Part shown: piece by piece, positions 16,744 through 24,584 of the stretch | Position numbering within the stretch: the stretch's first letter is position 1 | Layout of the letters: the number at the start of each line of letters is the position of its first letter | From: Pseudonocardia sulfidoxydans NBRC 16205 | GTDB lineage: Bacteria; Actinomycetota; Actinomycetes; Mycobacteriales; Pseudonocardiaceae | Reading direction: 5' to 3' | Length of the DNA stretch: 50,551 nucleotides | Assembly (NCBI RefSeq): GCF_007989085.1 | Contig: NZ_BJVJ01000045.1 | Location: 1 to 50,551, forward strand | The notes under the pieces: model-generated | What the model was told of the DNA's origin: nothing | The model's input: the letters and a program-made list of their open reading frames with translations, nothing else | The model's database searches: none | Made by a program: the position numbers and the translations under genes

Positions 16744-16766
16744 GCGTGTCCCAAGATGGGACACGC
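16744..16766. promoter_or_regulatory. perfect 23-bp palindrome between the nicX and molybdenum-hydroxylase operons
   Basis: GCGTGTCCCA (16744-16753), spacer AGA, TGGGACACGC (16757-16766): 10-bp arms with no mismatch. It lies about 110 bp upstream of nicX and 70 bp upstream of the FAD-subunit gene, in their shared promoter region. This is the form expected for a dimeric Fis-type regulator, and the AcoR-like protein encoded after nicD is the natural candidate. I saw no second copy in the window. Confidence 0.8.
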
Positions 16767-16833
16767 ACGGTTGCGCCACGGATGTCTGATGACCCGCAAT
16801 CTCCGATGGGACCGGACGGCGCATGGAGGACCC

Positions 16834-17703
16834 GTGAAACCCCCGACATTCGACTACGTACGGCCGGCCTCGGTGGCCGAGGCCATCGACGCTCTCGCCG
16901 CGCACCCGGACTCGAAGGTGCTGGCGGGTGGTCAGAGTTTGATCCCGATGATGAACATGCGGTTGGCCCGCCCCACCGCGCTGGTCGACATCGGTCGTCT
17001 CGACGAGTTGGCCGGGATCGAGGCGAACGGGTCGCTGCGGGTGGGGGCGACGGCCCGGCAGTCGACCGTGCTCGAGAACGAACAGGTCGGCCGCCGGTGG
17101 CCGTTGATCACCGCGGCGCTGGTGCACGTCGGGCATCCGGCCACCCGGGCGCGGGGCACCTTCGGCGGCAGCATCGCGCACGGCGAGCCCGCCTCGGAGC
17201 TTCCTGCGGTGATGCTGGCCTGCGACGCGCGCTTCCTCCTGCGTGGGGGCAGCGGCGAGCGTGAGGTCGCGGCCGACGACTTCTTCGTCGGGCACTACAC
17301 CACCGTCCTGGCCGACGACGAGCTGCTCGTGCAGGTCGAGGTGCCCGACCCGGCGGGCTCCGCATGGGGGTTCGGCGAGATCGTGCGCCGCCACGGCGAC
17401 TACGCGCTGGCCGGCGCCGCAGTCAGGTTGGCCGTCGACGGGGACGGGACGGTCGAGGAGGCTCGGGTCGCCCTGTTCGGCGTCAGCGGCCGCCCGATCC
17501 GTGCCACCGCCGCGGAAGAGCACCTGCTCGGGACCCGGCTCGGTGACGAGCGGGCGGCGGCCGAGGCCGGTCGCGCCGCGCTGTCGGGCACCGAGGTCAC
17601 CGACGACTCGTTCGTCAGCGCCACCTACCGACACGACGCTGCCGCCGCGGTCGTCGAACGCGCCCTGCTCGAGGCCGCGCTGCGCCGAAGGGGAACCAAC
17701 TGA
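16834..17703 (+). CDS. molybdenum hydroxylase, FAD-binding subunit (CoxM-like)
   Basis: A 289-residue medium subunit of a xanthine-dehydrogenase-family enzyme. The GTG at 16834 is preceded by GGAGG with 4-nt spacing and gives the usual N-terminus KPPTFDYVRPASVAEAIDAL. FAD contacts are seen in VLAGGQSLIPMMNMRL (residues about 32-47) and TFGGSIAHGEPASELP (about 108-123). The C-terminal domain follows from about residue 175. It passes electrons from the 2Fe-2S subunit to an external acceptor. The stop codon overlaps the start of the next gene by 1 bp. With its partners it probably hydroxylates a pyridine ring next to nitrogen. Confidence 0.92.
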   Translation: MKPPTFDYVRPASVAEAIDALAAHPDSKVLAGGQSLIPMMNMRLARPTALVDIGRLDELAGIEANGSLRVGATARQSTVLENEQVGRRWPLITAALVHVGHPATRARGTFGGSIAHGEPASELPAVMLACDARFLLRGGSGEREVAADDFFVGHYTTVLADDELLVQVEVPDPAGSAWGFGEIVRRHGDYALAGAAVRLAVDGDGTVEEARVALFGVSGRPIRATAAEEHLLGTRLGDERAAAEAGRAALSGTEVTDDSFVSATYRHDAAAAVVERALLEAALRRRGTN

Positions 17704-18203
17704 TGGAGACGAAGCAGGGCACCGTCGCGGTGACGTTGACGGTCAACGGCGAGAAGCGCGTCGGGGTGGCCGAGCCGCGGATGTTGCTCAGCGACTTCCT
17801 GCGCCACGGTCTCGGCATGACCGGCACCCACGTCGGTTGCGAGCAGGGGGTGTGCGGCGCCTGCACGGTGCTGATCGACGGACAGCCCGGACGGTCGTGC
17901 CTGGCGTTCGCGGTACAGGTCGAAGGCGCGACGGTCGACACGGTCGAGGGCATGGCCGAACCCGGGGAGCTCTCCGACGTCCAGCAGGCGTTCCGTGCCG
18001 AGCACGGCCTGCAGTGCGGGTTCTGCACCCCCGGGTTCCTCGCCAGCACGCAGGCACTGCTCGAGCAGAACCCCGACCCGACCGACGACGAGATCCGGGA
18101 GTACCTGTCGGGCAACGTCTGCCGCTGCACCGGCTACCAGGGAATCATCGCGGCCGTGCGCCGGGTCGCGACCGAGCGGAAGGCCGCCTCCCATGACGCT
18201 TGA
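17703..18203 (+). CDS. molybdenum hydroxylase, 2Fe-2S subunit (CoxS-like)
   Basis: A 166-residue small subunit carrying two 2Fe-2S clusters. The N-terminal plant-type ferredoxin domain has GCEQGVCGACTVLIDG and a later Cys in SCLAF. The C-terminal helical domain has CGFCTPGF and NVCRCTGY, where the second cluster lies near the molybdenum cofactor. The ATG overlaps the preceding stop (TGATG), and its 3' end overlaps the next gene by 11 bp, so the three subunits should be made in balance. It links the molybdenum site to the FAD subunit. Confidence 0.95.
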   Translation: METKQGTVAVTLTVNGEKRVGVAEPRMLLSDFLRHGLGMTGTHVGCEQGVCGACTVLIDGQPGRSCLAFAVQVEGATVDTVEGMAEPGELSDVQQAFRAEHGLQCGFCTPGFLASTQALLEQNPDPTDDEIREYLSGNVCRCTGYQGIIAAVRRVATERKAASHDA

Positions 18204-20634
18204 GTCCACCGCGACCGATCCCGCAGCCACGTCTGCCGCGTCCTCGGCCACGACGCCGCAGCAGCCGCGGCCCGCCCGCTACGTCGGGCGCCCCGTCCAG
18301 CGTGTCGAGGACCCACGGCTGCTGTCGGGGCAGGGCCGCTACATCGACGACGTCGCGCTGCCCGGGATGCTGCACGCCGCGTTCGTCCGCAGCCCGCACG
18401 CCCACGCCCGCATCGTCGGGATCGACGCGACCGAGGCGCTCGCCGTCGAGGGCGTCGTGGCCGTGTACACGGGCAAGGACCTCGACTGGCTCGCGCCGAT
18501 GGTGTCGGCGGGCCCGATGCGCGAGGGGGTCCTCGCCCAGTCGCGCTCACCGCTCGCCGTCGAGGTCGCCCGCCACGTCGGTGACCCGGTCGCCGTCGTG
18601 CTGGCCCGCTCGCCCTACCTCGCCGAGGACGGCCGCGACCTCGTCGACGTCGAGTGGGAGCCGCTGACGCCCGTTCTCGACCCGTTCGCGGCGCTCCACC
18701 CGGACTCGCCCCTGGTCGACGAGGCCCTGGGCACCAACAACATCTCCCACCTGGAGCAGTCGGCCGGGGACGTCGACACGGCGTTCGCCGAGGCCGACCA
18801 CGTGACCCGGATCCGCTTCCACTCCGGCCGGTCGACGGCCGCCCCGATCGAGTGCCGCGGCGTCGTCGCGGAGTACGAGGACCGTGCGGGCGGGAGGTTC
18901 AACGTCTACTCCTCGACCCAGATGCCGCACCTGCTGCGAATGCTCATCGCACCGGTGCTCGGTGTGTCGCAGGGACAGCTGAGCGTCAAGGCGCCCGATG
19001 TCGGCGGCGCGTTCGGCCTCAAGTGCACGGTCTTCCCGGAGGACATCGTCGTCCCGGCGGTCGCCCGGATGTCGGGCCGGCCGGTCAAGTGGATCGAGGA
19101 CCGCTGGGAGGACCTCGCGGCCGGCGTGCACTCCAAGGACATGCACTGCTCCATGGAGATCGCGGCCACCGCCGACGGCACGATGACCGCCTTCCGCGGG
19201 CACTTCGTCACCGACTCGGGCGCCTACTCGTCCATCCCGTTCACCCCGCTGGTCGACTCACAGGTCGCGGGTGTGTACCTGTCCAGCTGCTACGGCGTGC
19301 AGAACGTCGCCTACTCCATCGACAACCCGCTGACCAACAAGTGTCAGATCGGCGCCGTCCGCGGTGTCGGGTGGGTGCCCGGTCAGCTCGCCCGCGAGGT
19401 CGCCATCGACCAGCTCGCCCGATCCCTCGGCAAGGACCCGGTCGAGCTGAGGCTGCAGAACATGATCGGTCCGGAGGTCTACACCACGCCGTTCGGTCAG
19501 ACCTACGACGGTGGCAGCTACGCCGCGGCCCTGGAGAAGGCCCGCGACGCCGTCGACTACCCCGCGTTCCGGCAGCGGCAGGCCCAGGCCCGGGCGGACG
19601 GACGCTACCTCGGTGTCGGGTTCAGCCCGTTCGTCGAGCCCACCGGCTGGGGGACCGCCAGTGCCGCCGCCGGCGGGCTCCCCAACGGCTTCTTCGACAC
19701 CGCGAGCGTCACCGTCGAGCCCGACGGCTCGGTCACCGTGACGACCGGTCTGCACTCGCACGGGCAGGGCCACGAGACGACCCTGGCCCAGGTGACCGCC
19801 GACGAGCTCGGCGTGGCGATGGACAGCGTCCGCATCGTGTTCGGGGACACCGACAGCTCCGTCTTCGGCATGGGGACCTACGCCAGCCGCAGCGCCGTCC
19901 TCGGGTTCGGGTCCATCCAGGAGTCCGCCGTCCAGGTCCGTGACCGGCTGGTCCGCCTCGCAGCGGCGATGCTGGAGGCCGACGACGCCGACATCGAGCT
20001 CGTCGACGGCGTCGCCGCGGTGAAGGGCGTCCCCGGCAAGACGGTGCCGCTGCAGCAGATCGCGCTGTTCGGCTACTTCGGCGGACCTGCTCGTCCCGAG
20101 GACGTCCAGCGTGACGGTCTCACCGCGACCTCCGGCTACAACCCGGGGGAGACCTACGCCAACGGCTGCGCCGCGGCCGTCGTCGAGGTCGACGTGCGGA
20201 CGGGCCTGGTCAGCATCGAGCAGCTCGCCGCGGTGGAGGACTGCGGGGTCGTGCTCAACCCGATCATCGTCAAGGGCCAGGTCGCCGGTGCGCTGGCCAA
20301 CGGCATCGGGGTGGCACTGCTGGAGGACCTCGCATACGAGGACAACGGCGAGTTCGTCTCCGGCAGCCTGATGCACTACCTCTACCCGTCGACGACCGAG
20401 GTGCCGGACCTGACCCTGCACAGCATCGAGACACCGTCGGCGGTCAGCGTCGGGGGCGTGAAGGGCGTCGGGGAGGCCGGCACCATCTCGGCGCCGGCGG
20501 CCATCGTGAACGCCGTCATGGACGCCCTGTCCCCGTTCGGGATCGTCATCGAGAAGACCCCGATGACGCCCGAGTACATCCGGGGACTGGTGCGGGCGGC
20601 CGAGGCCGCCGCGACCGGGCCGGCCCGGAGCTGA
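18193..20634 (+). CDS. molybdenum hydroxylase, molybdopterin-binding large subunit
   Basis: An 813-residue catalytic subunit of the xanthine dehydrogenase/aldehyde oxidase family. The ATG at 18193 lies inside the end of the 2Fe-2S gene. Cofactor motifs are GGAFGLK (about 272), QGHE at 525-528, and KGVGEAGT with the catalytic Glu761. The AYRCSFR loop of true CO dehydrogenases is absent (here GAVRGVGW), so it is a general hydroxylase. Related three-subunit enzymes hydroxylate nicotinate, picolinate, 3-succinoylpyridine or 3-hydroxypyridine. The neighbouring 2,5-dihydroxypyridine pathway suggests hydroxylation of a 3-substituted pyridine at C6; the exact substrate is unproven. About 30 N-terminal residues (Ala/Thr/Ser-rich) precede the conserved fold. 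Confidence 0.92.
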   Translation: MTLESTATDPAATSAASSATTPQQPRPARYVGRPVQRVEDPRLLSGQGRYIDDVALPGMLHAAFVRSPHAHARIVGIDATEALAVEGVVAVYTGKDLDWLAPMVSAGPMREGVLAQSRSPLAVEVARHVGDPVAVVLARSPYLAEDGRDLVDVEWEPLTPVLDPFAALHPDSPLVDEALGTNNISHLEQSAGDVDTAFAEADHVTRIRFHSGRSTAAPIECRGVVAEYEDRAGGRFNVYSSTQMPHLLRMLIAPVLGVSQGQLSVKAPDVGGAFGLKCTVFPEDIVVPAVARMSGRPVKWIEDRWEDLAAGVHSKDMHCSMEIAATADGTMTAFRGHFVTDSGAYSSIPFTPLVDSQVAGVYLSSCYGVQNVAYSIDNPLTNKCQIGAVRGVGWVPGQLAREVAIDQLARSLGKDPVELRLQNMIGPEVYTTPFGQTYDGGSYAAALEKARDAVDYPAFRQRQAQARADGRYLGVGFSPFVEPTGWGTASAAAGGLPNGFFDTASVTVEPDGSVTVTTGLHSHGQGHETTLAQVTADELGVAMDSVRIVFGDTDSSVFGMGTYASRSAVLGFGSIQESAVQVRDRLVRLAAAMLEADDADIELVDGVAAVKGVPGKTVPLQQIALFGYFGGPARPEDVQRDGLTATSGYNPGETYANGCAAAVVEVDVRTGLVSIEQLAAVEDCGVVLNPIIVKGQVAGALANGIGVALLEDLAYEDNGEFVSGSLMHYLYPSTTEVPDLTLHSIETPSAVSVGGVKGVGEAGTISAPAAIVNAVMDALSPFGIVIEKTPMTPEYIRGLVRAAEAAATGPARS

Positions 20635-20755
20635 GCGTGGCCACGCTGCCGGTTCCGTCGTCGAGAACCATGCCGCCCACCGGATGCCGCTCAGCGGAGC
20701 GTCACCCGGCCGGACGTCGCGGGGCCGGGTGCGGAGAAGGACGAGGGAGCCGATC

Positions 20756-21586
20756 GTGTCCGTAGCCGAAGCCGGGGTCGCCTTCGAGGTCCGCGGCGCC
20801 GACAACCCGACGCCACTGCTGTTCGTTCCGCCCCTGGGCCGGGGTCGGGCCAGCTGGGCGTCGCAGGTCGCCGCGCTCGAGGACTCGTACCGGTGTGTGC
20901 TGTTCGACCCGCGCGGGATCGGCCGGTCCAAGGACGTCGCGTGCGCCGGATACTCGGCGGCGACCATCGCCGACGACGCACGTCACGTCCTGGACGAGAG
21001 CGGTGTGGAGCAGGCGCATGTCGTGGGGTGGTCGCTGGGTGCCGCGGCCGCGATGCTGCTCGCCCTGCAGCACCCCGGACGGGTCGCCTCGCTCGCCCTG
21101 CTCACCCCCTGGGCGCGCACCGACGCCCACCTCGCACGTGCTTTCGAGATGCTGCGCGACCTGGTGGTCCACGCCTCGCCCGAGTCCGCGGAGGTCGCCA
21201 CCATGTGGCACATCCTCTCCCGCGAGGCGGTCAACGCCGCCGGCACACACCTGCTCGACGGGGCCCGGTCCGACGTCGCCGACCCCGGATACCCGGCAGC
21301 GTCCACGATGGTCGACTACCTCGACTCGGGCGCCGAGCTCGACGTCCTCGACCGGCTCGGCGACCTGGCGATGCCGACGCTGGTCGTCGGCGGGGCGGAG
21401 GACCGCCTCGTCGACACCGCCCACGCCCGGGCGACCGCGGCCGCGATCCCGGGTGCCGACCTGCGCGTCCTGACCGGACCCGGCGCGACCCACGCTCTGC
21501 CGGTGGAGCGCGCCGACGAGGTCAACGCCCTGCTCCGGACGTTCCTGACCGCACACGACACCTCGGTCGGCGCGGCCACCACCTGA
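20756..21586 (+). CDS. alpha/beta hydrolase, candidate esterase of the pyridine pathway
   Basis: A 276-residue alpha/beta hydrolase. The GTG at 20756 has GGGAG 6 nt upstream. An intact triad is visible: Ser in GWSLGAAAAM (about residue 93), Asp in VVGGAEDRLVD (about 219), and His in the late THALPVERADEV segment. The oxyanion segment is VPPLGRGRASW. It resembles 3-oxoadipate enol-lactonase-like and aryl-esterase-like hydrolases. Lying between the molybdenum hydroxylase and a Baeyer-Villiger-type monooxygenase, it would suit cleavage of the pyridinyl ester made by that monooxygenase, as the esterase does in 4-hydroxyacetophenone degradation. This function is inferred from order only. Confidence 0.85.
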   Translation: MSVAEAGVAFEVRGADNPTPLLFVPPLGRGRASWASQVAALEDSYRCVLFDPRGIGRSKDVACAGYSAATIADDARHVLDESGVEQAHVVGWSLGAAAAMLLALQHPGRVASLALLTPWARTDAHLARAFEMLRDLVVHASPESAEVATMWHILSREAVNAAGTHLLDGARSDVADPGYPAASTMVDYLDSGAELDVLDRLGDLAMPTLVVGGAEDRLVDTAHARATAAAIPGADLRVLTGPGATHALPVERADEVNALLRTFLTAHDTSVGAATT

Positions 21587-21625
21587 CACCACGCCCCGCG
21601 AGAGGGCGCGATTGGAGACAGTTCT

Positions 21626-23317
21626 GTGAGCATCCCGAACCCCGGACGAGCCGAAGCGGGACTCGCCGCCGACGGGAGGACCGTCGCCGACGTCGGGGCC
21701 GGTGTCGGGGCCGACGCCGCCGTGGACACCGATGTCGTCGTGATCGGCGCGGGCTTCGCCGGCCTCTACGGCGTCCACCGGTTCCGCCAGGACGGGCTGT
21801 CCGTCCGCGGGTTCGAACGCGGCAGCGGCGTCGGCGGCACCTGGTTCTGGAACCGCTATCCCGGCGCCCGCTGCGACATCGAGAGCATCTACTACTCCTA
21901 CTCGTTCTCCGACGAGCTGCAGCAGGACTGGACCTGGACCCACCGCTACGCCACCCAGCCCGAGCTGCTCGCCTACCTCAACCACGTCGCCGACCGCTTC
22001 GACCTGCGGCGTTCGTTCAGCTTCGACACCTCGGTGACCAGCGCGGTCTTCGACGACGACACGCAGACCTGGGTCGTCGGGACGGACCGCGGCGAGACGG
22101 TCCGGTGCCGCTTCGTGGTCATGGCCACCGGACCGCTGTCCACACCCGTCGACCCGCAGATCCCAGGCCTGGCCGAGTTCGGCGGGCAGGTCCTGCGTAC
22201 CAGCGACTGGCCCGCCGACGTCGACCTGGCCGGCAAGCGGGTCGCGATCGTCGGGACGGGCTCGTCCTGCATCCAGTCCGCGCCGATCATCGCCGACCAG
22301 GCCGAGCACCTCTACGTCGTCCAGCGCACACCGCAGTTCTCCATCCCCGCCTGGAACCGCGCCTACGACGAGGACGAGATCGCCCGGATCAAGGCCGGCT
22401 ACCCCAGGATGCGCGAGGACGCCTGGGCCACCGTCGGCGGCATCCTCTACGAGCAGCCCGATCACGATCCGTTGACGGCCGACCCGCAACAGCGAGAGGC
22501 CTGGCTCGAGCGGACCTGGGCGCGCGGGGGCTACCTCATGATCGCCAGCTACCCGAACGTGGTGTTCGACGAGGAGGTCAATGCGCTGGTGGGGGAGTTC
22601 GTCAAGACGAAGCTCCGCGCCCGAATCCGGGACGAGGACGTCGCCGGCCGGCTCATGCCCACCTACCCGTTCGCGGCCAAACGGCTGTGCGTGGACACCG
22701 ACTACTTCGAGATCTACAACCGGGACGACGTCACGCTCGTCGACCTGCGGGAGAGCGGGATCGACCATGTCGAGGCGGCCGGCATCGTCCGCGACGACGG
22801 TTCCCGCATCGACCTCGACGTGATCGTGCTCGCCACCGGGTTCCACGCGTTGACGGGCGCGATCCTCGCCATGGACCTGCGCGGGCGCGGGGGCGTGCGG
22901 ATCCAGGACAAGTGGTCGGGTTCGGCGTCGAACTACCTCGGGTTCGCACTCGCCGGCTTCCCGAACCTGTTCATGGTCAACGGCCCCGGCAGCGTCGGGG
23001 TGCTCTACAACATGATCCCGGCCGCCGAGCAGCACATCGACTTCGCCGCCGACACGATCGCCTACCTCGACGCCCATGGACTCGCCTCGGTCGAACCGAC
23101 CGAGGACGCGGAGAAGTCCTGGTCCGCACACGTGAACGAGGTCGCCGAGCAGTCGGTGTACCCGAAGGCGAACACCTGGTACATGGGCGACAACGTGCTC
23201 GGAAAGCCGCGGGAGTTCCTCGCCTACGCCGGCGGGGGGCCGGCCTACTTCCGGCACTTCGCCCAGGAGGCCGCCGACGGCTATCCCGGTTTCGTCCTGC
23301 GGGAGAGGTCCTCGTGA
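21626..23317 (+). CDS. phenylacetone-monooxygenase-like Baeyer-Villiger flavoprotein
   Basis: A 563-residue class B flavoprotein monooxygenase; the GTG at 21626 has GGAGA 7 nt upstream. The FAD Rossmann motif is GAGFAG (41-46), followed by the second Baeyer-Villiger signature GGTWFWNRYPGARCDIES (70-87) and the NADPH motif GTGSSCIQ (about 210). Similarity to phenylacetone monooxygenase runs through the C-terminus (DYFEIYNRDDVTLVDLR, WYMGDNVLGKPR). The main fingerprint FxGxxxHxxxWP reads FGGQVLRTSDWP at 185-196, so the central His is Arg191. It should insert oxygen beside a ketone, probably an acylpyridine, though the substitution could alter coupling or reaction type. Confidence 0.9.
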   Translation: MSIPNPGRAEAGLAADGRTVADVGAGVGADAAVDTDVVVIGAGFAGLYGVHRFRQDGLSVRGFERGSGVGGTWFWNRYPGARCDIESIYYSYSFSDELQQDWTWTHRYATQPELLAYLNHVADRFDLRRSFSFDTSVTSAVFDDDTQTWVVGTDRGETVRCRFVVMATGPLSTPVDPQIPGLAEFGGQVLRTSDWPADVDLAGKRVAIVGTGSSCIQSAPIIADQAEHLYVVQRTPQFSIPAWNRAYDEDEIARIKAGYPRMREDAWATVGGILYEQPDHDPLTADPQQREAWLERTWARGGYLMIASYPNVVFDEEVNALVGEFVKTKLRARIRDEDVAGRLMPTYPFAAKRLCVDTDYFEIYNRDDVTLVDLRESGIDHVEAAGIVRDDGSRIDLDVIVLATGFHALTGAILAMDLRGRGGVRIQDKWSGSASNYLGFALAGFPNLFMVNGPGSVGVLYNMIPAAEQHIDFAADTIAYLDAHGLASVEPTEDAEKSWSAHVNEVAEQSVYPKANTWYMGDNVLGKPREFLAYAGGGPAYFRHFAQEAADGYPGFVLRERSS

Positions 23318-23714
23318 CACGCCCCCGCTCCTGCGCGGCTGCGCTCGCCGACCCCCACCGGTGCCCGCCCGGGCCGCGCGGGCCAGGGGGCGTCCGACGG
23401 ATCACTCGCCCCGCCAGCTGAGCGACTGTCCGCAATCTCGGACCGCCCAGTTTTCCGGGGTCCGGCAATCAGGGTGGCCGATCCGCTGGGCTGTGGTACA
23501 CGTGATGTCACGGATGTTGCAGCGGCACTCCGGCACGTCACCGTGCGCCCGGAACGGGCGGCAACCGGCCGACGTGGCGGATCGACGCCACCAGGCTTCC
23601 TCCGTTGAGCACGGCCCGACACGTCCCGGGTCGTGCTCATTCCGCTTTAGCGGGCCCCGCGCGCTGATTCCGTGGTCCGGGCCACCCGTCCTGGGCGATT
23701 CGAGGAGTGGAACG
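23318..23714. other. intergenic region after the pyridine cluster
   Basis: About 400 bp without a convincing gene. An imperfect stem, GCACGGCCCG near 23609 against CGGGTCGTGC near 23627 with one mismatch, may end transcription of the pathway operon or lie in the leader of the Gre-like gene. GGAG at 23704-23707 serves the following gene. Nothing else is recognisable. Confidence 0.4.
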
Positions 23715-24230
23715 ATGACTGAGCAGGTTTGGCTGGCGGAGAGTGCATACGAGCGACTCAAGGGGGAGCTCGCTGCCCTTCTTCGCCAACGCGACCTCGG
23801 TGTCACCGGGGCCGGCACCGAACAGTTCGTCGGCGACAGTGCCGGCCAGGACACCGACCAGCAGTTGCTGACCGCTCAGCGGGAGCGGCACAACCGAATC
23901 CGGAAACTGCAGGAACTGCTCCAGAATCCTTCGGTCGGCCAGGATCCGCCCGACGACGGGGTGGCGGAGCCGGGAATGGTGCTGACGGTGCGCTACGACG
24001 ACGGCGAAACCGAGACCTTCCTGCTCACCCACCACGAGGACGGCGCCTATCCCGCGGACCTCATGACGTGTTCGCCGGACTCCCCTCTGGGACGTGCACT
24101 CCATGGCCGCAAGCAGGGCGAGACGGTGCAGTTCGGCGTCCCGGACGGGCAGACGATGGAGGTCGTCCTGCTCCAGGCGGTGCCCTACCGACCCGAGGTG
24201 TCGCACGCGGCTGCACCGGCGGGGGACTGA
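23715..24230 (+). CDS. Gre-family RNA polymerase-binding protein
   Basis: A 171-residue protein with an N-terminal coiled coil (about 5-75) and a C-terminal FKBP-like Gre domain (about 85-160: PGMVLTVRYDDGETETFLL, SPLGRALHGRKQGETVQF). The ATG at 23715 follows GGAGTGG. The spacer at the coiled-coil tip, GTEQFVGDSAGQDTDQQ, differs from the DLKENAEY-type tip of GreA. That difference resembles mycobacterial Gre homologues such as Rv3788, which block the polymerase secondary channel instead of stimulating cleavage (family knowledge from memory). It may therefore be an inhibitor or stress modulator of transcription. It is not linked functionally to its catabolic neighbours by anything visible. Confidence 0.85.
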   Translation: MTEQVWLAESAYERLKGELAALLRQRDLGVTGAGTEQFVGDSAGQDTDQQLLTAQRERHNRIRKLQELLQNPSVGQDPPDDGVAEPGMVLTVRYDDGETETFLLTHHEDGAYPADLMTCSPDSPLGRALHGRKQGETVQFGVPDGQTMEVVLLQAVPYRPEVSHAAAPAGD

Positions 24231-24584
24231 CACGCACCACTGAACCGGTGTGAACCGCAGGTGCGCGGTCCGTCCCGACCCGGGCGTTCGGGCCGGTACC
24301 GATCCGCATCCGCATCTGCCTCGGGGCCGGCCGGACCCCGCGCTGCGGGGCCGTCCCCGACGACGTGCCCGACCGGGTGGAGGATCGAGCCCGATCACCG
24401 AGACACCCACGGATCCGGGGTGAGGCCCGGAGCCACCCGGTCGGGTTCAGGGAGGCCCGGCGAGGGCAGGCGCACGGATCGGTGATCCCGCGTGCCGGCG
24501 CCGCGGCACGGATGGCTGCCGGCGGCCCGGGGGCCGGGCGCCGGCCCGACCGACATGTCGTCGGCGGCATCGAGGAGGCGACGA
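24231..24584. other. intergenic region with one hairpin
   Basis: A 354-bp gap. Apart from the hairpin at 24336-24350 and the GAGGAGG ribosome site at 24572-24578 for the next gene, nothing is recognisable. Reading frames here show no conserved motif. Confidence 0.4.
24336..24350 (+). terminator. hairpin terminator after the Gre-like gene
   Basis: CCCCGC (24336-24341), loop GCT, GCGGGG (24345-24350): a perfect 6-bp GC stem with no T-tract, about 105 bp after the Gre-like stop codon. Confidence 0.45.

Noticed and set aside
18193..20634. Large subunit as carbon monoxide dehydrogenase CoxL
   Set aside because: The AYRCSFR active-site loop of true CO dehydrogenases is absent.
20635..20646. GCGTGGCCACGC palindrome after the large subunit
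   Set aside because: Without a loop it cannot form a normal hairpin, and 12-bp GC palindromes are not rare at this base composition.
21626..23317. The monooxygenase as NicC (6-hydroxynicotinate 3-monooxygenase)
   Set aside because: NicC is a class A, p-hydroxybenzoate-hydroxylase-like enzyme; this protein has two Rossmann motifs and Baeyer-Villiger signatures, so it belongs to class B.
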